A stretch of 32,523 nt of DNA from Halobacteriales archaeon QS_4_69_31 (GTDB lineage Archaea > Halobacteriota > Halobacteria > Halobacteriales > Haloarculaceae), in NCBI GenBank assembly GCA_003021655.1, contig PXRP01000040.1:1-32523 (forward strand). The letters run 5' to 3'. Positions 21,682 through 30,969 of the stretch are shown one piece after another. The notes under the pieces are model-generated. The model saw only the letters and a list, made by a program, of their open reading frames with translations, was not told the origin of the DNA and ran no database searches. Both the position numbers and the translations under genes were made by a program. Positions within the stretch are counted from its first letter, which is position 1. Each line of letters starts with the position of its first letter.

Positions 21682-22833
21682 CTAGCCCGCGTCGGAGTAG
21701 CCGAGGTTCTGCAACTGTGCCTCGACGTCCTCGGAGACGTCGGCGCGCGCGACGGCCACCGTCTGGTCGCCCTCGGTCATCGAGACGTCGGCGTCGCGGG
21801 CGACGACCTTCCGCTCGAAGTCCTGCCAGGCCACCGTCGCTTTCTCGTGCCACGGCGCGACGGTCAGCGTCTGGTCGGTCGTCGTCGCCGCGAGGTCGTT
21901 GCCGTCCCACTCGTCCGGGAGGTCCGCGCCGACGGCGCCCGCCAGCGTCGGCGCGACGTCCAGCAGGCTACACCGCTCGCCCACCGTGTCCACGCCCTTG
22001 AGCACCACCGGCACCCGGATGATCGGGTCCGCGACCCGCCGGCGGTACCCCTGGTGGTAGTAGTACCCCTCCTCGCCGAACTCGTCGCCGTGGTCGGCGG
22101 CGAACGCGAACACCGGGTCCGCGCTCTCGACGGACTCGACGAGGCGCCGGACCCGCCCGTCGACACGTTCCAGGGCGTCCCGGTAGTGGTCGAGGATGAG
22201 TTCGCGTTCCTCGTCGGTGACCGTCGAGGAACCGAACCAGTGGCGGCCGCCGCTGGCCTCGGCCTTGCGGTCTATCTCCCCCGGGATGGCCCGGTCGCCG
22301 GTGCCGTAGGGGCGGTGGCTCTCCATCTGGTGGACCCAGAGGAACGTCGGGCCGTCGGCGTCGTCGAAGCGCTCGACGGCCTCGTCGACGACGGCCCCGT
22401 CGTCGGGCAGGTCGGCCATGTTGGCCTCCATCGGGTAGACGCGCCGGTAGACCTGGCGGACGACGTCGAACGACCCCAGGAACTCGCGCAGTCCCGACCG
22501 GCGGTTCCTCGCGGGGTTGTCCCCGCCGCCGGACATGTAGTTGTCGTAGTGGTCGAAGCCGGCGTCGAAACCGAACGTCGGGTCGGCCTGGGCGGTCGGG
22601 ACGAGCCCGATGGTGGTGTAGCCGGCCTCGCCCAGCACCTCCGCGAGCGAGGGGCCCAGCACGCGAGACTGGACGGACGCGCGCAGTCGCGAGGACTGGA
22701 GAGCGGCCAGACTCGGGCGGGTGTAGTGGCCCGCCGTCACGCCCGTCAGGACTTCGTGGGAGTCGACGAAGGGCATGGCGTCGACGAAGTCCCGGCGGAC
22801 CGAGTCCGCCGTGACGAGGACGACGTCCCTCAT
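21682..22833 (-). CDS. Sulfatase-like AlkP-superfamily protein (3)
   Basis: The 383-residue product starts MRDVVLVTADSVRRDFVDAM (metal Asp10). Its nucleophile region is GHYTRPSLAALQSS with Thr38 followed by Arg-Pro-Ser, again Thr where a sulfatase has Cys or Ser. WVHQMESHRPYG, FAADHGDEFGEEGYYYHQGY and RVPVVLKG are the other family blocks. It ends AQLQNLGYSDAG. It is first in a pair with the 411-residue relative, with a TATA-like box (TATTGTAT) about 30 bases before the ATG. Confidence 0.85.
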   Translation of the reverse strand: MRDVVLVTADSVRRDFVDAMPFVDSHEVLTGVTAGHYTRPSLAALQSSRLRASVQSRVLGPSLAEVLGEAGYTTIGLVPTAQADPTFGFDAGFDHYDNYMSGGGDNPARNRRSGLREFLGSFDVVRQVYRRVYPMEANMADLPDDGAVVDEAVERFDDADGPTFLWVHQMESHRPYGTGDRAIPGEIDRKAEASGGRHWFGSSTVTDEERELILDHYRDALERVDGRVRRLVESVESADPVFAFAADHGDEFGEEGYYYHQGYRRRVADPIIRVPVVLKGVDTVGERCSLLDVAPTLAGAVGADLPDEWDGNDLAATTTDQTLTVAPWHEKATVAWQDFERKVVARDADVSMTEGDQTVAVARADVSEDVEAQLQNLGYSDAG

Positions 22834-22859
22834 GTTCGCCTGCCCCTACCCCGTGCCCG

Positions 22860-22868
22860 TATACAATA
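22860..22868 (-). promoter_or_regulatory. TATA-like box for the AlkP pair
   Basis: CTATTGTAT on the minus strand lies 27-35 bases before the ATG at 22833. Confidence 0.5.
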
Positions 22869-22965
22869 GCTTCGAAACCACCCGCTACGAGACCGCGCGC
22901 ACTCGCCTCGAAACCACACACACCCCTCAGGCACCAGTTCCGCCAGCCGCCGGTCCGCGCCAGCC

Positions 22966-24774
22966 TCACGAGGCGGTCGCGTTCTCCCGGCGCTCGTAGA
23001 TGGCCACGTACGATTCCTGTCCCGGCAGGTCGGGGTCGAGGGCGGCCTCGAGGAGGTCCTCGCGGAGCGTCTCGGGCTGTGTCGGGTCGCCGTAGCCCGC
23101 CACGCGGGTGTAGCCGTACTCGCCGGCCCGGAGGGACCTGACGTACTCGCCGCGCTCGGGGTACTGGCGGGCCTCGGGCGCGATAGACGAGAGGTAGGCC
23201 AGTTCCGCCGCCGTCAGCTGGATGTACTCGGGGTCGCGCTCGGGCATCGAGCGCATCCACTCGGTGTAGGCGGTCTCGTTGAGCACCAGCGACGAGGTGT
23301 CCGTCGCACGGTTTTCCTGGAAGGGGTAGTGGGTGACGTTCGCGCCGTGGGGGACCCCCACGTCGGCGATGGAGTTCTCGTAGACCTCGACGGTGTCGCC
23401 CTCGTCCGTGTTCGCGGCGAGGTACCGCGTCGCGCCGTCGCGGGGGTCCGTCACGTAGTTGTAGTCGGCGGCGACGACCCCCAGACCGCTGGTGACCACC
23501 AGGACCGCGACCAGTCCCCGGACGAGGCTGGCGCGGTCGGCCCGCTCGTACAGGCGGCTCAGTTCCCCGCCCAGGACGACCAGCACCACCGGGAACGTCG
23601 GCGCGAGATGGCGCAGGCGGACGAACTCCCACCGGGAGTAGACGGCGAAAAAGACCACGACGCTCGCGGCCAGCAGGACGGCAAGCGGCGAGGGCTCCTC
23701 CCGGTCGCGGACGGTCCGCCAGACCGCGGCGGCGGTGGCCCCGACCCCCGCTACGAAGAGGGGGACCCCCAGCCCGCGGACGTACTGCCGGAGGAACCAG
23801 TACCAGATCGGCGCGGCCAGTCCGCCGGACTTCGACGTTTTCGACCCGATACTGCCGGTCGCGCGGGCGAGGAGTTCGCCCGGCCCGCCGACGAGCACGC
23901 TCGGGATACCGACGAAAACGGTGACGAGACCGATCCCGAGTCCCCCCGCGAGCAGCGTCGGCCGCGCGAGCGCCGCGGCGGTGTCCTCGGCCCGGCGCGC
24001 CCGGTCGAGGTACGCGACGCCCAGCACGACCGCTCCCACGCCCCCCGAGAGCTTGAACGCGATCGCCAGGCCGCCCGAAAGCGCCCCCGCGAAGAAGTAG
24101 TCGCGCCGGCCGGTCTCGACGTACCGGCGGGCCAGCAGGACGGTCCCGAGCAGGCAAAACAGCATCGGGATATCCTCCCCGAGAACGTGCGCGAGGCCGA
24201 CGAACCCCACCGAGAGCGCGAGAAAGAGCGCGGCCAGTTGCCCGGTCAGCCGGTCGCGGTACTGGGCGCCCAGCCGGTAGGTCAGATAGACTGTGCCGAC
24301 GGCAAACGCGAGCGTGACCAGTCGGCCGAGGACGACCGCGCCCGTCCAGAACCACGCGGGAGTCGCGTGCCAGAGCGTCCACCGGGACTCGATGGCTCCC
24401 AGCGCGACGAACTCGCCGAGCTGGCCAGACAGCACGACCACCACGAAAAGCGGCGCGAGGACGAGCCCGAACAGGTACATCGTCGCGCCCAGCGCCCGCC
24501 CGTCGAGGACGGCGGCCCGGAACGACGCCAGCCCCGGGTCGGCCGCAGTCCGGCCCGCCACCTTCATCGGCTGTATCAGCCGGGAGTACTCGTCCGGGTC
24601 CGCGAAGTTGGGGAGGCGAAACCAGATGCCCACGCCGACGGTCAGGACCGCCAGCAGGAGGATGTAGCGCAACCGCGGGTCGGCGAGCAGGTCCTCGCGG
24701 ACGACCGCCCGCACACGACTCGCCCGGCGCCGGGCGCCCGCGACCCGGCGGACCGACGTGCGTTCCCACGACAT
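22966..24774 (-). CDS. GT39-like (ArnT/PMT-type) membrane glycosyltransferase
   Basis: The 602-residue product has an Arg-rich head, then a first membrane segment followed by the acidic loop FADPDEYSRLIQP, the Asp-Glu pair that serves as catalytic base in GT-C enzymes. About eleven more membrane segments follow, then a soluble C-terminal domain (about 430-600) with no motif I can name. GT-C enzymes of this kind use polyprenol-linked sugars on the outer face, so it may add a sugar to glycan or protein after flipping. ATG 24774 is preferred over ATG 24813 because a TATA-like box lies between them at the right spacing. Confidence 0.8.
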   Translation of the reverse strand: MSWERTSVRRVAGARRRASRVRAVVREDLLADPRLRYILLLAVLTVGVGIWFRLPNFADPDEYSRLIQPMKVAGRTAADPGLASFRAAVLDGRALGATMYLFGLVLAPLFVVVVLSGQLGEFVALGAIESRWTLWHATPAWFWTGAVVLGRLVTLAFAVGTVYLTYRLGAQYRDRLTGQLAALFLALSVGFVGLAHVLGEDIPMLFCLLGTVLLARRYVETGRRDYFFAGALSGGLAIAFKLSGGVGAVVLGVAYLDRARRAEDTAAALARPTLLAGGLGIGLVTVFVGIPSVLVGGPGELLARATGSIGSKTSKSGGLAAPIWYWFLRQYVRGLGVPLFVAGVGATAAAVWRTVRDREEPSPLAVLLAASVVVFFAVYSRWEFVRLRHLAPTFPVVLVVLGGELSRLYERADRASLVRGLVAVLVVTSGLGVVAADYNYVTDPRDGATRYLAANTDEGDTVEVYENSIADVGVPHGANVTHYPFQENRATDTSSLVLNETAYTEWMRSMPERDPEYIQLTAAELAYLSSIAPEARQYPERGEYVRSLRAGEYGYTRVAGYGDPTQPETLREDLLEAALDPDLPGQESYVAIYERRENATAS

Positions 24775-24800
24775 GCCCCCCGGTTCGACGCTCCCACTCG

Positions 24801-24810
24801 AAAACCTTGT
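24801..24810 (-). promoter_or_regulatory. TATA-like box for the GT39-like gene
   Basis: ACAAGGTTTT on the minus strand lies 27-36 bases before the ATG at 24774. Confidence 0.4.
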
Positions 24811-24873
24811 CATTCCCGGAGGGCCCGGGGAGTGGACGCGTCCGTGCCGAGAGGACCCGCGCCGGGAGTCTCG

Positions 24874-26313
24874 TCAGGTCGGCAGGAGGCTCAGCGACTT
24901 CCGGCGAACGGTCGCCGAGAGGGCAAACAGGAGAGCGCCGTAGACGGCGGCACCGACGCCAACGACGACGAGCGTCCAGGCGAGGGTCCCGGGGACCACG
25001 CGCTGGAGGGCGACGACGACCAGCAACATCCCCGCCGCGGCGCCCACCTGTTTGGCCACCTCCCCGACGGGCAACTCCGGCAGTCCGATGAGCGTCGAGA
25101 GGGCCCAGCCGGCCGCGAGGAGGCTGAAACCGGCGGAGACGACCGTCGCCGCGGCGGCCCCGTACCAGCCGAACAGCGCCACGAGCGCGAGGTTCAGTGA
25201 CACGTTCGCGACGACGTACGCGAGGTTGACGCGGAAGGCCACGTCCGGGCGGTCGATGGCGTTTATCGCCCCGATCAGCTGTCCGGCGTAGGCCGCCAGC
25301 AGGCGCGCCCCGACGAGGACGACCAGGATGGTGCCGCCGACGGCGTACTCGGCGCCGAATATCGTCAGTATCGTGTCCCCGACGGCGACGGCCCCGAACA
25401 GCCCCGGGATGGCGACGACGCCGCTGAAGGTCAGCCCCTCGGTCACGAAGTGTTTCACGCGGCCGTACTCGTCGTCGGCCCCCAGGTCCGACAGCTCCGG
25501 GAACAGCGTCTCCTTGATCCCGATGCTCGCCAGCGCCAGCACCGACGCGACCGCCCAGGAGACCTTGTAGACGCCGATCTGGGTCTTCGTGACGGCCGCC
25601 AGGCCGACGATAGAGAGGCTCAGCCCCCGCATCACCATCACGTCGGTCCAGGCGAACGCCCGCGTCTTCAGCGTGCCGAGCCAGGCGAACCGGGCGTATT
25701 CGAGGATCGACACCGCGTGGCGTCGGTCGGGGACGGCCGGCCGCCCCTCGATGGCGACGAGGCCTGCCGCCGTCGCGACCAGCAGCGAGACAGCGTAGCC
25801 CGCCACGAGGCCGGCGATGCCGACGCCCAGGAAGAAGAGCGCGCCGATGTGGACCCCCGAGCGGACCACCCGCTCGAAGGTCTTGACGCCCCCGGAGGTG
25901 CCGACCTGTTTCTCGCCGCGGAGTATCGAGACGGTCACGTCGAAGACCGCTCGCGCGAACACGAGCGCGGCCAGGTACGGCGCGACCGGCGCCCCGACGA
26001 AGACGTTCACCTGCTCGGCGACCGCGAGCAGTCCACCGGCGAGCGCGACGTGGACCGCCAGGGTGAGCAGGTGGCCGGCGGCGGCGTACTCGCCGGGCGC
26101 GTCGCCCTCGCTCATGCGCTTTTTGACCGACTCGCCGAGGGCGCTCGCGGGGATGTTCAGCCAGAACATCAGCGCCACGGCCGTCGAGAACTCGCCGAAG
26201 ACGCCCGCCCCGAGGACGTTGTTGATGTACCAGGTCGCGGCGAAGCCGGCGACCGTACTCCCGACCTGTGTGCCGAAGTAGACCACCGCCGTCCGCCCGA
26301 CCCTGGAACTCAC
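24874..26313 (-). CDS. Polysaccharide flippase (MATE/MOP superfamily, Wzx/AglR-like)
   Basis: The 479-residue product has 12-14 membrane segments. It starts SSRVGRTAVVYFGTQVGSTVAGFAATWYINNVLGAGVFGEFSTA, the typical first helices of the polysaccharide-transport family, and includes LASIGIKETLFPELSDLGA with TFSGVVAIPGLFGAVAVGD mid-protein. Members move lipid-linked glycans across the membrane; the Haloferax counterpart in N-glycosylation is AglR. No ATG lies at a sensible place; the start is GTG at 26313 with a strong Shine-Dalgarno sequence. It lies between the GT39-like and GT4 genes on one strand. Confidence 0.85.
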   Translation of the reverse strand: MSSRVGRTAVVYFGTQVGSTVAGFAATWYINNVLGAGVFGEFSTAVALMFWLNIPASALGESVKKRMSEGDAPGEYAAAGHLLTLAVHVALAGGLLAVAEQVNVFVGAPVAPYLAALVFARAVFDVTVSILRGEKQVGTSGGVKTFERVVRSGVHIGALFFLGVGIAGLVAGYAVSLLVATAAGLVAIEGRPAVPDRRHAVSILEYARFAWLGTLKTRAFAWTDVMVMRGLSLSIVGLAAVTKTQIGVYKVSWAVASVLALASIGIKETLFPELSDLGADDEYGRVKHFVTEGLTFSGVVAIPGLFGAVAVGDTILTIFGAEYAVGGTILVVLVGARLLAAYAGQLIGAINAIDRPDVAFRVNLAYVVANVSLNLALVALFGWYGAAAATVVSAGFSLLAAGWALSTLIGLPELPVGEVAKQVGAAAGMLLVVVALQRVVPGTLAWTLVVVGVGAAVYGALLFALSATVRRKSLSLLPT

Positions 26314-26318
26314 GACCG

Positions 26319-26325
26319 CACCTCC
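26319..26325 (-). promoter_or_regulatory. Ribosome binding site deciding the GTG start of the flippase
   Basis: GGAGGTG lies 5 bases before GTG 26313. Most genes here look leaderless, so a full Shine-Dalgarno sequence stands out and suggests a leadered or internal transcript. Confidence 0.6.
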
Positions 26326-26605
26326 GGTGGGCGGCCGCGGGTGCGGCCCGACGGGTCCGGCGGTCGGCGGGCGAGACGAGCCCTCACCCGCGGCGAACGG
26401 CTGTGGGGACGACCCGGCGCGACTGGAGCCAGCACGGCTACCCGCCGGGTTTGTCCCCACTCTAGTTGATTCTTCGGGACTGGCGCTGGCTGTCCGCGCT
26501 CGCGGGCCACGATCGGGGTCGCCCAGTGCCCGCCAGGACCCCGGAGCCGCGACGGCCAGACGGGACGCAGAGTCGGCGGGATACCCCGGGGCCGGTCCGC
26601 CGGCG

Positions 26606-27673
26606 TCAGCCGGCGACGGATTCGTAGACGTCGTCGAGTTCCGCGAGCAGTCGGTCCCACGCGTACTCGGATTCGACGAACGCCCTGGCGTTGTCGGCCA
26701 GTTCTGCCCGGTGGGCGTCGTCCTCGCAGACGCGCCGGATGCGGTCCGCGAGCGCGTCGACGTCGTCGGGCGGGACCACGTAGCCCGTCTCGCCATCTTG
26801 GACGACGTCCGGGATGCCGGCGACAGTCGTCGAGACGACCGGGACGCCGTGGGCCATCGCCTCCAGGAGGACGTTTGGCAGTCCCTCGCCGTCGACGGCC
26901 GGCAACACCAGCAGTTTGCTTGAAAGGAGGTATTCGGGGACCCGGTCGGGGGGGACCTCCCCGATGAAAGTGATATCGGCGTCGACGCCGTCGGCCAGTC
27001 GCTCCAGGTACTCGCGCTCGGGGCCGTCGCCGACGATGACCACCTCCTCGTCGAGGCCGTCGACGGCGCTCACGAGGTTGTGGACGCCCTTCTGGTGTTT
27101 GAGCCGGCCGACGAAGGTGGCGGCGTCGCCGTCGGCGACCCGGTCGGGGATGTCCACGCCGTTGCCGAGCACCCCCAGTGTCGCGTCGGGGAACTCCTCG
27201 CGGACGTCCTCGGCGACGGACTCCGTCTGGACCAGTACGAGTGCGTCGTCGAAGACCGTCGCGAGCAGCCGGCGCTTGAACGCCACCTCGCGGGCGAAGT
27301 AGTAATCGCCGCCGCGTATCCACGCGAAGTAGGGCAGTCCCGTCAGCCGCGAGACCAGGTAGCCGACGGCGCCGCTGGGGTATATCATCATACACTGGAG
27401 GACGTCGATGTTGCGGGCGTCCCCGAGCAGATACAGCGTCGCCGCGAGCACGAACGTGAGCGTGCTCACGAACGGCGAGTAGTGCCAGGTCGGCACCCGG
27501 ACGAGGTCGAAGGGGACGTCCTCGTGGGGTTCCGGGCCGGGGTAGGACTTGGTGTAGACCGTCACCTCGTGGCCGCTCTCGACGGCCAGTTCGCGGGCCA
27601 TCCGGACGGTCTGTGTCTCTGTCCCGCCGATGACATCCGGCGGGAACTCCTTTACCAGGATGGCGACGTGCAT
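26606..27673 (-). CDS. GT4 glycosyltransferase
   Basis: The 355-residue GT-B protein starts MHVAILVKEFPPDVIGGTET, the glycine-rich acceptor loop of GT4 enzymes. The middle has ATFVGRLKHQKGVHNLVSAV (start of the donor domain), then VVIVGDGPEREYL and GEGLPNVLLEAMAHGVPVV, which carries the two Glu residues of the retaining GT4 motif. No membrane segment is present, so it is cytoplasmic. The 292 bases between this stop and the flippase start hold no gene. Confidence 0.9.
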   Translation of the reverse strand: MHVAILVKEFPPDVIGGTETQTVRMARELAVESGHEVTVYTKSYPGPEPHEDVPFDLVRVPTWHYSPFVSTLTFVLAATLYLLGDARNIDVLQCMMIYPSGAVGYLVSRLTGLPYFAWIRGGDYYFAREVAFKRRLLATVFDDALVLVQTESVAEDVREEFPDATLGVLGNGVDIPDRVADGDAATFVGRLKHQKGVHNLVSAVDGLDEEVVIVGDGPEREYLERLADGVDADITFIGEVPPDRVPEYLLSSKLLVLPAVDGEGLPNVLLEAMAHGVPVVSTTVAGIPDVVQDGETGYVVPPDDVDALADRIRRVCEDDAHRAELADNARAFVESEYAWDRLLAELDDVYESVAG

Positions 27674-27878
27674 TCGCTCACCTCCCCGGTCCCCGCCCGC
27701 GGCGCGCGTCTCGGTCCGTCGGCACTGGCCGTCACGACTCGCGTTTGCCGGTCGAGTGGGTTAAATCCGCCCGGTCTCGGGCGGGAGACGCTCGGCACGC
27801 GCCCGGGCCGCCCGACGGGAGACGAATTGTCGACCAACTCTCAGGGGATCTGCGGGGCCGCGACCAGTCGGCCGACAG

Positions 27879-29759
27879 TCATGCCGGACAGGTGGCGAAC
27901 TGTCGGCCGTCGGTCCGGCGGACGATGGTGTGGTACCAGGCGACGAAGTTGAGTATCTTCCAGAGCGTGAGCCCGCGGTCGTGGCGGCCCCGGCGGTGGG
28001 TCTCCCAGACGTCGAAGACGGCGTCGGCGTCGAGGTACGGCGTCGCGTCGACGCGGTCGGCGGTCAGCCACCGGGCGATGGCCCCGTGGTCGCTGCGGAA
28101 CCACTCGCTGACGGGCACGCCCAGGCCGTGTTTGTCCCGGCTGAGCGTCCGCTCGGGCAACAGGTCCGAGACGGCCCGCTTGAGCACCGGCTTGTAGCCG
28201 CCCATCTTGTGTTCGGCGGGGACGTTGTAGGCGAACTCGACGATGTTGTGGTCGAGGAAGGGCACCCGCGCCTCCAGCGAGGTGGACATCGAGGTCCCGT
28301 CGACCTTGTACAGGAGGTCGTCGGGTAGCCAGTAGGTCAGGTCGAACGCCAGCATCCGCTTGTAGAACTCCTCCTGGCGGTCCGTCGAGGTGCCGTCGAC
28401 GTAGGCCGCGGTGCCCCTGACCATCTCCGCGAGCCCGGTCTCCTCGCTGGAATAGTCGAGGTCCGTGTAGGTGTCCGCGGGGACCTGGAAGCGCTGTGCG
28501 ACCCCCTCGATGGCCGTCTCGGTGGACTCCAGCGCCGAGAAGTACTGCATCGTCTGCCGGCGGACCGGCGTGTGCCGGCTCAGCTTTCCGGCGAGTCTGA
28601 ACGCCCCGGGTGGCAGCCAGTCGAACCGGCGCATGTGGCGGGGGATTTCCCTGAAGTACCAGTAGCCACCGAGCAGTTCGTCGGCGCCCTCGCCGCTCAG
28701 GACGACCGTGACCTCCTCGCTGGCGTACCGGGAGATGGCCAGCGTCGGCAGGACCGCGGGGTCGGCCAGCGGTTCGCCGAAGTACTCGATCACGTCGCCG
28801 AACAGGTCCATCGACGAGAGGTCGACCGTGACCTCGTGGTGGTCGGTGCCAAAGTGGTCGGCGACGAACGCCGCCTCGCTGCTCTCGTCGTAGGACTGGT
28901 CCTCGAAGCCGATGGAGAACGTCCGGACGGGGTCGGCTTTCATCTCCGACATCAGCGCGACGATGGTCGAGGAGTCGAGGCCGCCCGACAGGAAGGCCCC
29001 GATGGGCACGTCCGACATCAGCCGTTTCTCGACGGACTCCTCTATCATCGTCCGGAAGCGGTCGGCCAGCGCGTCCAGGCTCCCGGTCTCGGGGTCGTTC
29101 TCCAGGCGCCAGAACTCCCGGCGCGAGCGGCCCTCTCTGGTGACGAGTAGCGACGTCCCGGGTTCGAGTTTCTCGACGGCCTCGAAGGGGGTCTGGGGCC
29201 ACGCCCAGTACCGGAGCGTGAAGTAGTTCGAGACCGCTCGCTCGTCCAGCGTCCGGCCGACGCCGGCGGCCAGCAGCGCCCGGAGTTCGCTCGCCCAGCG
29301 GACGCCCTCGCCGTCGTCGACGTAGTACAGCGGCTTGATACCCAGGCGGTCCCGCGCCAGGAACAGCGACTCGGCCTCCCTGTCCCAGATGGCGAACGCG
29401 AACATTCCGTTGAGGTGGTCCGGGGTGCGCTCGCCGTACTCCTCCCAGAGGTGGACGAGTACCTCGGTGTCACAGTCGGTCTCGAAGCGGTGGCCCCGCG
29501 CTTCCAGTCGCTCGCGCAGCGCCGGGTAGTTGTATATCTCGCCGTTGAACACGACCGCGACCGTGTCGTCCTCGTTGTAGATGGGCTGTGAGCCCGACTC
29601 GACGTCGATGATCGAGAGGCGCCTGATACCCATCGCGAGGCCCGCATCACGGTCGACGTGGCTGCCGGATTCGTCGGGCCCGCGGTGGTAGATAGCGTCG
29701 AGCATCGCGTCCAGGCGCGCCTCGCCGGCGACCCCGAACGCGCCCGCGATGCCACACAT
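27879..29759 (-). CDS. asnB: AsnB-type glutamine-dependent amidotransferase
   Basis: The 626-residue product starts MCGIAGAFG: Cys2 is the glutaminase nucleophile. The N-terminal Ntn domain contains YHRGPDESG and FNGEIYN. The ATP-pyrophosphatase motif SGGLDSS is at 258-264 in the synthetase domain. It would make asparagine from aspartate, but homologues inside surface-glycan clusters amidate sugar acids, so it may amidate a uronic acid in the glycan; sequence alone cannot decide. A TATA-like box 25-32 bases before the ATG supports the start. Confidence 0.9.
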   Translation of the reverse strand: MCGIAGAFGVAGEARLDAMLDAIYHRGPDESGSHVDRDAGLAMGIRRLSIIDVESGSQPIYNEDDTVAVVFNGEIYNYPALRERLEARGHRFETDCDTEVLVHLWEEYGERTPDHLNGMFAFAIWDREAESLFLARDRLGIKPLYYVDDGEGVRWASELRALLAAGVGRTLDERAVSNYFTLRYWAWPQTPFEAVEKLEPGTSLLVTREGRSRREFWRLENDPETGSLDALADRFRTMIEESVEKRLMSDVPIGAFLSGGLDSSTIVALMSEMKADPVRTFSIGFEDQSYDESSEAAFVADHFGTDHHEVTVDLSSMDLFGDVIEYFGEPLADPAVLPTLAISRYASEEVTVVLSGEGADELLGGYWYFREIPRHMRRFDWLPPGAFRLAGKLSRHTPVRRQTMQYFSALESTETAIEGVAQRFQVPADTYTDLDYSSEETGLAEMVRGTAAYVDGTSTDRQEEFYKRMLAFDLTYWLPDDLLYKVDGTSMSTSLEARVPFLDHNIVEFAYNVPAEHKMGGYKPVLKRAVSDLLPERTLSRDKHGLGVPVSEWFRSDHGAIARWLTADRVDATPYLDADAVFDVWETHRRGRHDRGLTLWKILNFVAWYHTIVRRTDGRQFATCPA

Positions 29760-29783
29760 TGGCTCCGTGTAGCGCCCGGCCGA

Positions 29784-29791
29784 CTGATTAA
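29784..29791 (-). promoter_or_regulatory. TATA-like box for asnB
   Basis: GTTAATCAG on the minus strand lies 25-33 bases before the ATG at 29759. Confidence 0.4.
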
Positions 29792-29864
29792 CGCACCGGT
29801 TCGGACGACGGTCCGCTGTTTACCGCCCGAGGCCGGTGCCCCGGTCGGGAGGCGTGGGTCGCCC

Positions 29865-30968
29865 TCACGCGTCGGGCAACACCGCGTCGATCGCCGCCGC
29901 GCGCCCCCGGTAGGAGTAGCGGTCCCGGTCGACTTCCGGGGGGTCGCCGGCCGACAGCGCCGCGGCCAGCGCGTCGGTCAGCGCGTCGACGTCGCCGGGT
30001 TCGTACAGTGTGACCGGTTCGTCGTCGACGGCCGCGGTGATGGCCGGCACGTCCGAGGCGACCATGCGGAGGCCACAGACCAGGTACTCGTAGAGTTTCA
30101 GCGGCGAGGTGTAGACGGCGGCCCTGGGGTCGTCGGCGACCAGCGGGACCACCCCCACGTCCGCGGCCGCGAGGTACCTGAACACGTCCGACTGCGGGCG
30201 GTACCCCTCGAAGGAGACGGCCTCCGCGGGGAGCCCCGCCGTCTCGCGGACGCCCCGGAGGCGCTCGATGGCCTCGTCGTCGCCCCCGAGTACGAGAAAG
30301 CGCACTCCCTCGACCCTCTCGCGCAGGCGGGCGACGCTCGCTATCACCCCCTCCAGGTCGTTCTTGCCGGCCGCGAGGCTTCCGGCGTAGACGAGCACCC
30401 GGGCGTCCCGGTCGAGTCCCAGTTCCTCCCGCAACTCGGCTTTCGAGCGGTCCGGGACCTGCGAGAGGTCGGCGGCGTCGGGGACGATTGCCGCGACTTC
30501 GACGCCCAGGTCCCGGAGGTCCGCCGCGACGCCGTGCGAGATCGCGATGGTCACGTCGGGCACTGCGAGCCGTGCGCGCTCCTCGTCGGCGTCCAGCGAC
30601 CCGACGCCCGCGTAGGACTTGTGGGCCTCGTAGACGACCGGCGGGTAGCTCCAGGCCGGCAGCGCCCCGAGGACGCGCAGAAAGGAGATGTCCCGCGTGA
30701 ACACCACGTCGGCACGCGCCGTTGCGGCGAGCGCCCGGAGGTAGTAGGCGACCCGGTCGTGTGCGCGCCGGTCTGCGCCGAAGGGGGTCTCGACCGTCTC
30801 GAAGTCGACCGGGAGACCGTGGGTCCGGGCGTAAGCGTGGATGTCGCCCGCACAGACGACGGTCACGTCGTGTCCGAGCGCCACCAGCGCGTTACAGGTG
30901 TGGACCAGCTGGTTCGCGTGGGCGGCCCGCGGGTCGAACGCCGAGTAGTAGACGTACGCGATATCCAT
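29865..30968 (-). CDS. GT4-type glycosyltransferase
   Basis: The 367-residue GT-B protein starts MDIAYVYYSAFDPRAAHANQ, followed by VVYEAHKSY, then VLVYAGSLAAGKNDLEGVIA at the start of the donor domain. VGVVPLVADDP and TSPLKLYEYLVCG end with the Glu expected of the GT4 nucleotide-sugar site. It is soluble. Its ATG lies one base past the stop of the AlkP gene upstream, so they form an operon. A longer frame to 31037 overlaps that gene and is rejected. Confidence 0.85.
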   Translation of the reverse strand: MDIAYVYYSAFDPRAAHANQLVHTCNALVALGHDVTVVCAGDIHAYARTHGLPVDFETVETPFGADRRAHDRVAYYLRALAATARADVVFTRDISFLRVLGALPAWSYPPVVYEAHKSYAGVGSLDADEERARLAVPDVTIAISHGVAADLRDLGVEVAAIVPDAADLSQVPDRSKAELREELGLDRDARVLVYAGSLAAGKNDLEGVIASVARLRERVEGVRFLVLGGDDEAIERLRGVRETAGLPAEAVSFEGYRPQSDVFRYLAAADVGVVPLVADDPRAAVYTSPLKLYEYLVCGLRMVASDVPAITAAVDDEPVTLYEPGDVDALTDALAAALSAGDPPEVDRDRYSYRGRAAAIDAVLPDA

Positions 30969-30969
30969 C

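Noticed and set aside
21679-21910. Longer start for the AlkP protein at 20444
   Set aside because: The extra 77 residues are Arg-rich shadow sequence overlapping the end of the upstream AlkP gene; ATG 21679 begins the family's N-terminal strand.
21968-24769. 933-codon minus-strand frame
   Set aside because: Arg/Pro/Gly-rich shadow in a second frame over the GT39-like and AlkP genes.
26314-26796. Longer N-terminus for the flippase
   Set aside because: The extension is low-complexity Ser/Thr/Pro/Arg-rich shadow sequence overlapping the GT4 stop; a strong ribosome binding site precedes GTG 26313.
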